Origin: a candidate division WOR-3 bacterium
GTDB lineage: Bacteria; Hydrothermota; Tepidihabitantia; SM23-42
Direction: 5' to 3'
NCBI GenBank assembly: GCA_029858255.1
Contig: JAOUFJ010000009.1
Coordinates: forward strand, 16,563-80,562
DNA: 64,000 bases
The translations under genes and the position numbers were made by a program. The notes beneath the pieces are model-generated. The model did not search any database. It was not told the DNA's origin and saw nothing but the letters and a program-made list of their open reading frames with translations. Positions 26,245 through 34,250 of this stretch are shown piece by piece; the stretch's first letter is position 1; each line of letters begins with the position of its first letter.

Positions 26245-27600
26245 TTGATAAAGCAAACATTTCTCGCAGTACTGCAATGGGGGTGCTGCATTAAGAGGGC
26301 GAATTTCTGGAATATACTGAAGGTTAGGGATTTCTCGATATTCACTTTTGCGCAGACCGTGAGTCAATTCGGGGACAAACTGGATTACATCGCCCTGGTA
26401 GCAATCATTGGTTTGTTCCCGAAGGAACAAGCGCCGCTGTTGCTTTCTCAGATGATGATATTCATAACGCTCCCTGTATTGATATTCGGGCCGATCGCGG
26501 GTATTCTTGTCGACCGCTGGCATAAAAAAACCGTTATGGTTATCTGTGACGCGCTGCGTACTGTTTGTGCAATTATGATCCCAATACTTTTTCTGGCCAC
26601 GCGCAGTATCTATCCGGTTTTTGCTGCTGTGTTTTTCATGTTCCTACTCGCTTTGTTCTTCAACGCGGCACGTAGTGCTATCATACCTAACCTCGTGTCC
26701 AGGGAGCGTATTTTGACTGCGAATTCAGTTGTGAATTTTGTTTCGCGCGGTGCGACTTTCATGGGCATGCTCGTGGGTGGAATCATCGTTGATTGGCAGA
26801 TATGGCATAAAGCGTTCGGCATAGCTGGCTGGACAGCGGCCTTTATTCTGGATAGTGTTACTTTTGCCGTATCAGCATTTCTTTTGTACATAATGAAGGT
26901 CAGATTGCCGGAAATTCCCAAGAAGGTTGAACACTTGAAACCCAGGGGATTTTTCATGTTGCTGAAAGGGGGATTGTCCAAGATGTGGCACGAGTTGGTA
27001 TACGCTCTGAAGATGATTGTCCGTGAGAAGAATCTTGCGTTTGTAATGGCAACAATCGTATTGATGGTTATCGCGGGGAGTGCGATCTACATCCTGGTGA
27101 TACCGACAGTACAGCAGGAGATGGCATGGGGCACCAGTGGCGTAGGTTTTCTGGCGGCAATCGGCGCCATTGGATTATTGCTCGGTGCATACCTGACTGG
27201 TATCTTCGGCCATCACTTCGATATGAAGATTTTGATGCTGGCGAGTTTTATCATCATAGGCGGAGCATTGTTACTTTTTCCAATCCTGAACAGTTTTCTC
27301 GTTTTTGCACTGGTGTGTTTCGTTTGCGGGACAGCTATTTCACCCGTCTTCATTGGCCAGGATACCTTAATACACCATTATGCTGATGAACTGGTCCGTG
27401 GCAGGATTTTTTCGATAAGGGATTGGATACTCAACGGGTTATTCGCCATCGGCGCTGCGTTAGTAGGTTTCTTGTCTGCGGTTATTAACAAGGATTATCT
27501 TTTCGTGATATTTGGGATATGCGTTGCCTCTTTGGCAACGCTCGGTTGGTTGATATTAGCACGTGGTAAAAGCAATTCAGTTTCACAGAGTCACACCTAA
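26245..27600 (+). CDS. MFS permease, 12 predicted membrane segments
   Basis: About 451 residues of alternating hydrophobic segments with the MFS loop signature GILVDRWHKKTVMVICD after segment 2. The NFWNILKVRDFSIF opening resembles MFS proteins annotated as MFS_3/enterobactin-exporter-like. The start is uncertain: only a TTG at 26245 lies in frame upstream, and a rare ATT at 26293, preceded by GGGGGTG, is possible. The 3' end overlaps the deacetylase gene by 38 bases. Substrate unknown. Confidence 0.78.
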   Translation: MIKQTFLAVLQWGCCIKRANFWNILKVRDFSIFTFAQTVSQFGDKLDYIALVAIIGLFPKEQAPLLLSQMMIFITLPVLIFGPIAGILVDRWHKKTVMVICDALRTVCAIMIPILFLATRSIYPVFAAVFFMFLLALFFNAARSAIIPNLVSRERILTANSVVNFVSRGATFMGMLVGGIIVDWQIWHKAFGIAGWTAAFILDSVTFAVSAFLLYIMKVRLPEIPKKVEHLKPRGFFMLLKGGLSKMWHELVYALKMIVREKNLAFVMATIVLMVIAGSAIYILVIPTVQQEMAWGTSGVGFLAAIGAIGLLLGAYLTGIFGHHFDMKILMLASFIIIGGALLLFPILNSFLVFALVCFVCGTAISPVFIGQDTLIHHYADELVRGRIFSIRDWILNGLFAIGAALVGFLSAVINKDYLFVIFGICVASLATLGWLILARGKSNSVSQSHT

Positions 27601-28291
27601 GGTCCAGTTCTGTGGTACCTGGAACCACCCTGGGCAATTCGAGGGCTTCATACGTTCGATTCAGCGTGATTTCAGGGTGGTGCTGCCCGGCGATGAAGGA
27701 GACGGGTTGGTTATTACCTTTGATGATGGGGATATGAGCGTATATCACCATGCATTTCCGATTCTCAAACGGTGCGGTGTGAAGGCAGTTGTGTTTCTGA
27801 TCGGCGAATATATAGGTAAGGACGATCTATGGGATATCACTTTGCTGGGTAAGAGAAGCGTTCACCTTGGATGGGATGAGATCTGTGAAATGAAGGAGTG
27901 GGGGATCGAATTCGGATCGCATACAATGAACCACCGTAATCTCACGACGCTCAATATGGATGAAATTTCTTATGAGCTGTCAGAATCGAAAAGGATTCTT
28001 GAGGACAGAATTGGACAAGTCCGATGTGTATCCTACCCATTCAATCGAGTGAATGACCAGATTGTCAGTCTTGCCAGGCAGGCCGGCTACCAATACGGGT
28101 TCGGCGGGTCAGGACAGAGTGACCTGCTCATAAAAAAAGAAGCAGTATATATAACTGATACTCCCTGGAGCTTAAATGTTAAAATACGCGAGCGTCCGCG
28201 ACTACTATACCGTTACGATAGGGCTAAGCAGCAGGTCATAAACTACTTCACGATAGCCACGATGCTTGCGAAGAAACAGTCAAAGGGTTAG
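27563..28291 (+). CDS. Polysaccharide deacetylase family protein
   Basis: A 242-residue NodB-fold protein. It has TFDDGDMSVYHHAFPIL with the catalytic Asp pair, the metal-binding GSHTMNH (His-x3-His), and CVSYPFNR. Members remove acetyl groups from GlcNAc-containing glycans or related substrates. There is no signal peptide, so the protein is probably cytosolic. The GTG at 27563 overlaps the MFS gene end by 38 bases, suggesting co-expression; with GT4 upstream the run may handle one surface polysaccharide. Confidence 0.82.
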   Translation: MVKAIQFHRVTPKVQFCGTWNHPGQFEGFIRSIQRDFRVVLPGDEGDGLVITFDDGDMSVYHHAFPILKRCGVKAVVFLIGEYIGKDDLWDITLLGKRSVHLGWDEICEMKEWGIEFGSHTMNHRNLTTLNMDEISYELSESKRILEDRIGQVRCVSYPFNRVNDQIVSLARQAGYQYGFGGSGQSDLLIKKEAVYITDTPWSLNVKIRERPRLLYRYDRAKQQVINYFTIATMLAKKQSKG

Positions 28292-28627
28292 GGTTTAGAT
28301 GCTGGATAAGGATCGGATGATGTTGGGCTGTTTGGAGAGGCGATACTGTTTCGTAATCGTGGTTCGTATGTCGTATTCGTATTATTTCCTGAGATGAAAG
28401 ACGCTGCAGAAGTGCGTGTTCAGTATGGTGAATCGAGCATCAAGTTTCCAACGGGAATAACGATATTAGCGATATTAACGAGATTAACGTTGTGTTTTTG
28501 TATATGGGGCCAAGCCGGGTTCCGATTCGCCTTTCGATACCGTCGGCTGAGTGGCGATAGGTATTGATAGTTTTGATGGGTTATATACGTATAGCATAAA
28601 AGAGTGTGAATAAGGAAGGGAGGAATA
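28292..28627. other. Gap of 336 bases with a 9-bp repeat tract and no gene
   Basis: No open frame in the gap has a ribosome-binding site or protein-like composition. It contains a degenerate nine-base tandem tract (28450-28494) and CGT-rich repeats around 28348-28382 with a spacing of six to seven bases. The ribosome-binding site GGGAGG of the next gene lies at its right end. Confidence 0.6.
28450..28494. repeat. Degenerate 9-bp tandem repeat, AACGAnATT-like
   Basis: Units AACGGGAAT, AACGATATT, AGCGATATT, AACGAGATT and AACGTTGTG follow in register and are followed by a T-rich stretch. The same unit occurs at 55708-55752 and 58886-58944. Confidence 0.8.
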
Positions 28628-29362
28628 ATGGTTAGAAAAAGCATCGTCTGTGCATTGTTGCTGGTCGCCATGGTATGGGCTCAGAGTGCAGATTCTTTGA
28701 TCGACCATGCGGTAGAATTGTACGAGACAAGGCATCTCGATGATACGAACCTGTCAAAGAGTGCTTCGATACTTGAAGGGATCGTTGAGAGTGATCCGAA
28801 GAATGTTCGAGCGCTTTATGAGCTATCGAAAGTCTGTTTCTTTCTTGGCGACGAGGCCGAGGAAAAGGACGCGAAACTGAAACTCTTCTACAAGGGCAGG
28901 GATTATGGTGAGAGTGCCATTGAACTCGATGAGGAATCGCCCGATGCGCATTTTTGGTATATGGTAAATGTTGGAAGAGTGGGACAAACAAAGGGCGTAT
29001 TGAATTCACTCGTCTTGGTACCCACGGTGAGAGAGGAGATCAACACAGTATTGGAACTTGATCCAAAACATACCGGTGCTCTGGATGCGCAGGCAATGCT
29101 GTATTATGAGCTTCCTGGGCTTTTGGGTGGTAACCTCAACAAATCAATCGAGTCTCTTGATAAGGCCATTGCTCTTGATTCAAACTACACCTTGCTTTAC
29201 GTCGATATGGCGAAAGTATATATCAAAAAGAAGAATTATGAAAAGGCTCGCTGGTACCTGGGTCGGGCAGTCGAAATAGAAACTCCAACCTATGAAGCCG
29301 ATCACGTCCTCGATGACAAACCGGAGGCGATAGAGTTGCTGGAGGAGATCAAAGACAAGTAG
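28628..29362 (+). CDS. Exported tetratricopeptide-repeat protein
   Basis: A 244-residue protein with a signal peptide (SIVCALLLVAMVWAQS, cleavage likely after AQS or AWAQ) and several TPR-like helical repeats. The clearest are NVRALYELSKVCFFLG, HTGALDAQAMLYYELPGLLG and TLLYVDMAKVYIKKKNYEKA. The central part resembles TatT-like TPR proteins of TRAP transporter loci. A strong GGGAGG precedes the ATG. It likely acts as a periplasmic scaffold; no partner is evident. Confidence 0.75.
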   Translation: MVRKSIVCALLLVAMVWAQSADSLIDHAVELYETRHLDDTNLSKSASILEGIVESDPKNVRALYELSKVCFFLGDEAEEKDAKLKLFYKGRDYGESAIELDEESPDAHFWYMVNVGRVGQTKGVLNSLVLVPTVREEINTVLELDPKHTGALDAQAMLYYELPGLLGGNLNKSIESLDKAIALDSNYTLLYVDMAKVYIKKKNYEKARWYLGRAVEIETPTYEADHVLDDKPEAIELLEEIKDK

Positions 29363-29364
29363 TA

Positions 29365-29413
29365 ACCGATAACTGATAACAGATATCTGATGACAGATAA
29401 CCGCTGACAGAAG
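29365..29413. repeat. Degenerate 7-bp tandem repeat, ACnGATA-like
   Basis: Seven heptamers in register: ACCGATA, ACTGATA, ACAGATA, TCTGATG, ACAGATA, ACCGCTG, ACAGAAG. They fill most of the gap between the TPR gene and the CDF transporter gene. Confidence 0.75.
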
Positions 29414-29450
29414 TCCGGCGTTCATAGTCACAAAGGAAAACAAAGCGTAA

Positions 29451-30380
29451 ATGGAAAAGATGGTCGATACACTGGTCATGCTGTTCCGGCTTGACAAAGG
29501 CAACAGGTTCAAGAAGTACGGATACTTTGAGGGTTTTCTGAGCATTTTACTGAATGTTGTTCTATCTACTCTCAAGTTCGTTTTTGGCACGTTACTGAAT
29601 AGTGTTTCGTTGATCGCCGACGCACTTCACTCGCTTTCTGATGTCATCACATCGGTGATAGTGGTGTTCGGTTTTAAGATTTCGGCAAAGCCGCCAGATG
29701 AGGAACATCCGTTCGGGCACGGAAGGGCGGAACGTATTGTTTCGATAGTTATTGCTTGTTTGCTCATCGTGGTGGGTTTTGAATTCTTCATGAGCGGTTT
29801 TGAACGATTCAGGAATCCGATTCCCATCAGGTCAGATGCTCTGGTGATCGCGATGCTTGTGGGGTCGATATTCATTAAGGAATTCCTTTACCAGATATCT
29901 TTACGTCTGGGGCGTAGGATCAATTCCGCCAGCCTTAAAGCAGATGCCTTTCATCACCGAACCGACGCGATTTCAACGGTTCTCGTCTTGATTGGGTTTG
30001 TATGTTTTCGCTTTGGGCTGTTCAGTCTTGATGGCTTAATGGGTATGGCGGTTGCTCTGATAATTGTATATGCCGGTGTCTCCATCATCATAGAATCGGG
30101 TAATTTCTTAATCGGCCAGGCGCCGTCTTCGTTTTTGGTCGATAGGATCAAGGACACGGCAGCGCAATGCGACGGGGTAAACGATGTGCATCATATCCAT
30201 GTCCATGATTATGGAGGTCAACTTGAGGTTACCATACATGTAAGATTGAAAAGCAATATTCTTCTGGACGATGCGCATCTGAAAGCGTCAGAGGTTGAGG
30301 AGGCGATCAGGCGCTGTGTGCCGGGTGCCGAAGTTACCGTGCACCTTGAACCCTACAATGAAGGCAGAAGAAATTCGTAA
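29451..30380 (+). CDS. Cation diffusion facilitator (CDF) metal efflux protein
   Basis: A 309-residue CDF transporter. Metal-binding motifs lie in membrane segments 2 and 5: ADALHSLSD (Asp-x3-His...Asp) and ADAFHHRTD (Asp-x3-His-x3-Asp pattern). The C-terminal cytosolic domain has DVHHIHVHDYGGQLEVTIHV, the usual His-rich ferredoxin-like fold. It exports divalent cations such as Zn, Fe, Mn or Co by proton antiport; the specific metal is not predictable. The GNAT gene starts within its last 23 bases. Confidence 0.9.
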   Translation: MEKMVDTLVMLFRLDKGNRFKKYGYFEGFLSILLNVVLSTLKFVFGTLLNSVSLIADALHSLSDVITSVIVVFGFKISAKPPDEEHPFGHGRAERIVSIVIACLLIVVGFEFFMSGFERFRNPIPIRSDALVIAMLVGSIFIKEFLYQISLRLGRRINSASLKADAFHHRTDAISTVLVLIGFVCFRFGLFSLDGLMGMAVALIIVYAGVSIIIESGNFLIGQAPSSFLVDRIKDTAAQCDGVNDVHHIHVHDYGGQLEVTIHVRLKSNILLDDAHLKASEVEEAIRRCVPGAEVTVHLEPYNEGRRNS

Positions 30381-30822
30381 GGCACACGACGGTTTCACAA
30401 TAAGAAAATTCCGTATGGCAGACTACGATTCATTATTGGAACTGTGGGACAATGCTGGATTACCTCATAAGCCTAAAGGTCGCGATACTAGGGAGAACAT
30501 ATCGCGGGAGATCAATCATCCTAATGCGGTGTTTCTCGTGGCTGAGAAGGACGGTTGTCTGATCGGTTCTGCGTTCGGCACGCACGACGGGAGAAAGGGT
30601 TGGATAAACCGGGTTGCTGTTCTTCCTGCACACCGGAGGCAGGGCATCGCAGCCGATTTAGTTGAAGAAATAGAAAAGCACATCACGAGAATGGGGATCG
30701 GCATAATTGCCTGTCTTGTTGAAGAATGGAACAGAGATTCACTAAGTTTTTTCCAGAAGATGGGTTATGTTTGCCACAAAGACATATTCTATCTTACAAA
30801 GCGGGAGGTTGATTACATATGA
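30358..30822 (+). CDS. GNAT family N-acetyltransferase
   Basis: A 154-residue acetyltransferase with the acetyl-CoA site INRVAVLPAHRRQGIAADLV (R-R-Q-G-I-A) and a C-terminal NRDSLSFFQKMGYV block. The ATG at 30358 lies inside the end of the CDF gene; its stop overlaps the next ATG (ATGA). The substrate is unknown; neighbouring transport and amino-acid genes give no clear hint. Confidence 0.82.
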   Translation: MKAEEIRKAHDGFTIRKFRMADYDSLLELWDNAGLPHKPKGRDTRENISREINHPNAVFLVAEKDGCLIGSAFGTHDGRKGWINRVAVLPAHRRQGIAADLVEEIEKHITRMGIGIIACLVEEWNRDSLSFFQKMGYVCHKDIFYLTKREVDYI

Positions 30823-31505
30823 AGAAAATAGGTATTATCGGGGGGTTGGGCCCGGAAGCAACAATAGACTACTATCGTACGATCATAAATGAATGCCGTG
30901 AGCAAACACAAGGCGACGTTCCGGAGATCATCCTCTACAGTTTGAACCTCAGGGACTTTCCAAGTATTGATAATGAAGATGCGGTCGTAAAATGGTTATT
31001 AGACGGTCTCAAAGCGCTGCACCGTGCTGGGGCACATTTTGCTATCATCTCTGCAAACACGCCGCATATTGTATTTGATAAGCTAAAGCCTCTGTCGCCG
31101 CTACCTTTGTTGAGCATTGTGGAAGAAACGTGGACGGCAGTCAGGGCATTGGGTGTTGGCAGGGTGGGGCTTTTTGGTACCAAGGTAACCATGAGTAGTG
31201 ATTTTTACCAGCGGGTTTTCGAAAATTATGGTATCGCGCTAGTCGTACCATCAATAGAAGAACAGGACTATATTGATCATAAAATATCGTCAGAACTTAT
31301 GTTTAACAACATATGTGAAGAAACGAGGAATGGCTTGCTTGGAATAGCAGAGCGGATGATCAGCGATGAAGATATAGAGGCACTAATTCTTGGATGCACC
31401 GAGTTACCGCTCATACTCACCCATGATGATTTGGGTATCCCGTTCCTTAACACAACGAGGATCCATGCACTCAGTGCCATCCGCTATTGTCTGACAGGTC
31501 TGTAG
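30819..31505 (+). CDS. Aspartate/glutamate racemase-like protein lacking one catalytic Cys
   Basis: A 228-residue Asp/Glu racemase superfamily protein starting KKIGIIGGLGPEATIDYY. Classic members use two cysteines, in CNT and GCTE motifs. Here the first is Ala (SANTPH, Ala79) and the second is present (LGCTELPLI, Cys193). Known relatives with a Thr at the first position are one-way or substrate-selective racemases, so this protein may act on one enantiomer only. It overlaps the GNAT gene by four bases. Other roles in the superfamily (hydantoin or maleate enzymes) are less likely. Confidence 0.78.
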   Translation: MKKIGIIGGLGPEATIDYYRTIINECREQTQGDVPEIILYSLNLRDFPSIDNEDAVVKWLLDGLKALHRAGAHFAIISANTPHIVFDKLKPLSPLPLLSIVEETWTAVRALGVGRVGLFGTKVTMSSDFYQRVFENYGIALVVPSIEEQDYIDHKISSELMFNNICEETRNGLLGIAERMISDEDIEALILGCTELPLILTHDDLGIPFLNTTRIHALSAIRYCLTGL

Positions 31506-31658
31506 ACCTTGTGCCATCCCTACGCAAATGGGTCGAGAATCAGGCACAATAAAGCCGACTTCTTGTTGCCGGCGAATATTGTAATCACATCCACCGATCT
31601 TGTGTGTGGTTATTGATGCTGCTAAACATATCGTACAGGTAAGGGAATTCAGGGTGAC

Positions 31659-31696
31659 AACGCCAAGGACATGAAAGGCATACCAGCCTTGGTGTT
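31659..31696. promoter_or_regulatory. Inverted repeat upstream of the hdr operon promoter
   Basis: AACGCCAAGG (31659-31668) and CCTTGGTGTT (31687-31696) form a nine-of-ten inverted repeat separated by 18 bases, ending 11 bases before the -35 box. It could be an operator or a weak hairpin. Confidence 0.4.
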
Positions 31697-31707
31697 TATA
31701 GCTCTGC

Positions 31708-31735
31708 TTGACATTTAGATGTTCTGGCATATAAT
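31708..31735 (+). promoter_or_regulatory. Consensus promoter of the hdr-nuo operon
   Basis: TTGACA (31708-31713), a 16-base spacer and TATAAT (31730-31735), a full consensus. The ATG at 31749 follows after 13 bases with no ribosome-binding site, so the leader is only about six bases. Confidence 0.88.
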
Positions 31736-31748
31736 TGCGCGATAACGT

Positions 31749-32858
31749 ATGGAGCAGCCAAGAGTCTTGATCATCGACGATGAAAAAGCGATCTGTGAGG
31801 CTTGCTCGACCGTTCTGACCCAGGAGCACTATGACGTTCAGACCAGCCATGATGGTGAAACAGGACTGGAAAAAGTTGACGCCTTCAAACCGGATATCGT
31901 TTTTGTCGATTTAAAGATGCCGGGTATGAGCGGCATAGATGTTATCCGGGCAATAAAAGAGAAGAATCCTGACATAGTGCCTATCGTAATTACTGGTTAT
32001 GCATCGATTGATTCGGCTGTCGAATCAATGAAGGCAGGTGCCTATGACTTTCTACCGAAACCTTTTACACCTGCACAGCTCAGAATTATTGCAGAAAGGG
32101 CACTGGATAAGCGACTGGCATCTCTTGAAGCTGAGCGCCTAAGATGTGAGAAAGAGAAGATGCGTCAGGGATTTATTTCGATGGTGTCGCATGAATTGCG
32201 TACACCGCTTGTTGCGGTTATTCAATACCTCGAGGTACTTAATAATAGTTTTGCCGGTAGCATTTCCGGTGATCAGGGTAAGATTATCGATCGGATGAAG
32301 GTACGTATGACTGAGTTGTTGAGGATGATCGACCGGTGGTTAAAACTTGCCCGGCTCGAGGAATTAAAGTTGAAAGAAGATTTCGCAGTCTTCGATATCG
32401 AGCCAGTGATTCTCGAAGCAATTGACCTTGTCAAGAATATCGCTGCTGAAAAAAATGTATCTGTAGAATACAATGCCTGCTCCTCTGAGGCTGCGATTAA
32501 GGGAGACCGTGATTTAATTAAGGAAGTTCTTGTGAATTTGATTGGCAATGGCGTAAAATACAACCACATCGGGGGAAAGGTGGACGTTTCGATCGGTGAG
32601 CAGGGTGTTCACTGGGTTATTAGTATTCGTGATACCGGTATTGGTATTCCTGCAGGTGAATTGCCTCATGTGATTGAGGAGTTTTACCGTGTCAAGAGAG
32701 AAGGGGTGGCGGCGGGTACCGGTATCGGTTTGTCAATTGTGAAGAAGATACTAGATATTCATGAAGGAAAGTTAGAAATTGCCAGTGTGCTGAATCAAGG
32801 AAGCACGTTCAGCGTTTTCTTACCTAAGATAGAACCGTCTATTAAAGGAGATCGATAA
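31749..32858 (+). CDS. Hybrid response regulator-histidine kinase (REC-HisKA-HATPase)
   Basis: A 369-residue cytosolic two-component protein. The REC domain (residues 4-118) has the acidic pair D10/D11, phospho-acceptor D54 and K104. A short linker leads to HisKA with the phospho-His in SHELRTPL (His148), then the ATPase domain with an N box (NLIGNGVKYN), DTGIGIP and GTGIGLSIVKKI. There is no transmembrane sensor, so input probably arrives through phosphorylation of the REC domain. It is first in the redox operon, and its stop overlaps the next ATG. Confidence 0.9.
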   Translation: MEQPRVLIIDDEKAICEACSTVLTQEHYDVQTSHDGETGLEKVDAFKPDIVFVDLKMPGMSGIDVIRAIKEKNPDIVPIVITGYASIDSAVESMKAGAYDFLPKPFTPAQLRIIAERALDKRLASLEAERLRCEKEKMRQGFISMVSHELRTPLVAVIQYLEVLNNSFAGSISGDQGKIIDRMKVRMTELLRMIDRWLKLARLEELKLKEDFAVFDIEPVILEAIDLVKNIAAEKNVSVEYNACSSEAAIKGDRDLIKEVLVNLIGNGVKYNHIGGKVDVSIGEQGVHWVISIRDTGIGIPAGELPHVIEEFYRVKREGVAAGTGIGLSIVKKILDIHEGKLEIASVLNQGSTFSVFLPKIEPSIKGDR

Positions 32859-33655
32859 TGAAGAATATAAGAATTCTAGTCATCGATAGTGATTTGGAAT
32901 ATGCCGAAAGCAACAGGAAGATTCTAGAAGCAGCGGGTTATGATGTCATTATCGCACAAACCGGCAAGCAGGGGCTGGAAGCTGCCCGTAAGGAAAATCC
33001 AGATCTGGTCATTCTTGATGCAATGCTGCCCGATATAAATGGCTTATCTGTCTGTCGTGAATTGAAGGAAAGTGTGAAGCATGAGGTTATGCCGGTTCTT
33101 GTTGTAACCGCACTCGGGACAACGGGCGAGAGTTACCTTGCTAACATGGCTAAAGAGCACAAGGCAGATGGATTCTTTGCGAAGCCTGTCGCTGCAAAGC
33201 AGCTGCTTTCCAAGATTGAAGAGCTGTTGAGCAAGACTACCCCTGTGCCGAAGGCACCGTCGGCCAAGGCGCGGATTCTGCTCGTTGATGACGACCCCGA
33301 TTTTCTCGAAGCCACTCGTCATATACTGGTCGCGAATCGGTACGAAGTCATAACGGCCAAGGATGGGGAGGAGGGTGTTGCTAAGGCCAAATACGAGAGG
33401 CCGGATTTGATTGTGCTCGATGTCATAATGCCTGGAAAGGATGGTTATTCTGTATGCTACGAATTAAGAAAAGTCGAACAGACACGACCGATACCCATCA
33501 TCATGCTGACAGCGATTGGACAACAATTGTCCAAACCCGAGTATGCAATGGACATGGCCATTGACCACCTTGCCGACGATTATATCGATAAACCTGTAGA
33601 TACGCAAACGCTCATTCGTAAGATCGAAAAGCATCTGAGATTCTACGGGCGATAA
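32858..33655 (+). CDS. Tandem response-regulator protein (REC-REC)
   Basis: A 265-residue protein made of two receiver domains. The first has acceptor D54, with DSD replacing the usual acidic pair; the second has VDDDPDF and acceptor D188. There is no DNA-binding or enzymatic output, so it probably passes phosphate or controls a partner by contact. The TAATG overlap couples it to the upstream kinase. It precedes hdrC by one base. Confidence 0.88.
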   Translation: MKNIRILVIDSDLEYAESNRKILEAAGYDVIIAQTGKQGLEAARKENPDLVILDAMLPDINGLSVCRELKESVKHEVMPVLVVTALGTTGESYLANMAKEHKADGFFAKPVAAKQLLSKIEELLSKTTPVPKAPSAKARILLVDDDPDFLEATRHILVANRYEVITAKDGEEGVAKAKYERPDLIVLDVIMPGKDGYSVCYELRKVEQTRPIPIIMLTAIGQQLSKPEYAMDMAIDHLADDYIDKPVDTQTLIRKIEKHLRFYGR

Positions 33656-33656
33656 T

Positions 33657-34154
33657 ATGCCACTTGTTCCGAGATTCAAGTATGAGGTTGCCACCGAGCC
33701 GGGCGGTGAGAACATAAAGTTGTGTTTTGCTTGTGGCATATGCACAGCCAGTTGTCCGATCCGGGAGGTGGATAACCGGTATAATCCACGTAAAATAATC
33801 CGTATGGTCCTTTTGGGGATGAAAGATCGTATATTGAAAAGCGATTTTATTTGGTTATGCTCAAGCTGCTATGCTTGCAGCGAGCGGTGTCCTCAAGGCG
33901 TACGTTTTACTGAAGTGATGAACGCAATAAAGAACCTTGCGGTAAAGGCGGGTTTTGTTCATCCTGCCTATCTATTACAGGTAGGTATCATAAAGAAATT
34001 TGGGCGGCTCTACGAGATTGATTCGTTCGATAACAACAAAAGGACGTCCCTTGGCCTGCCGGTTGTTGCTAAGGCAAAGATGTTCACTGCCAAGATCAGC
34101 GCCTTGACCGGTCTTGATGATATCCTTAACAAGATAAAGGGCCATGCTGCATAA
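33657..34154 (+). CDS. hdrC: Heterodisulfide reductase subunit C-like ferredoxin
   Basis: A 165-residue HdrC homologue with two 4Fe-4S motifs: CFACGICTASCP (Cys23, 26, 29, 33) and CSSCYACSERCP (Cys68, 71, 74, 78). HdrC carries electrons between the flavin subunit HdrA and the catalytic HdrB. The PLVPRFKYEVATEPGGENIK N-terminus is typical of the bacterial QmoC/HdrC-like group. No membrane domain is attached. It starts one base after the REC-REC gene. Confidence 0.92.
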   Translation: MPLVPRFKYEVATEPGGENIKLCFACGICTASCPIREVDNRYNPRKIIRMVLLGMKDRILKSDFIWLCSSCYACSERCPQGVRFTEVMNAIKNLAVKAGFVHPAYLLQVGIIKKFGRLYEIDSFDNNKRTSLGLPVVAKAKMFTAKISALTGLDDILNKIKGHAA

Positions 34155-34250
34155 GGCGCGCTTTCCAATTTTCCGGCACCTTGCCGTCATGTCTGACACA
34201 TATGACGTGGGATTTTCCATCTGCCATGTACTAGAAGGAGTGTCCAGTCC

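Noticed and set aside
28292..28627. CRISPR-like array
   Set aside because: The 9-bp units have no spacers and degrade continuously; there is no fixed repeat of 24-37 bases and no cas gene.
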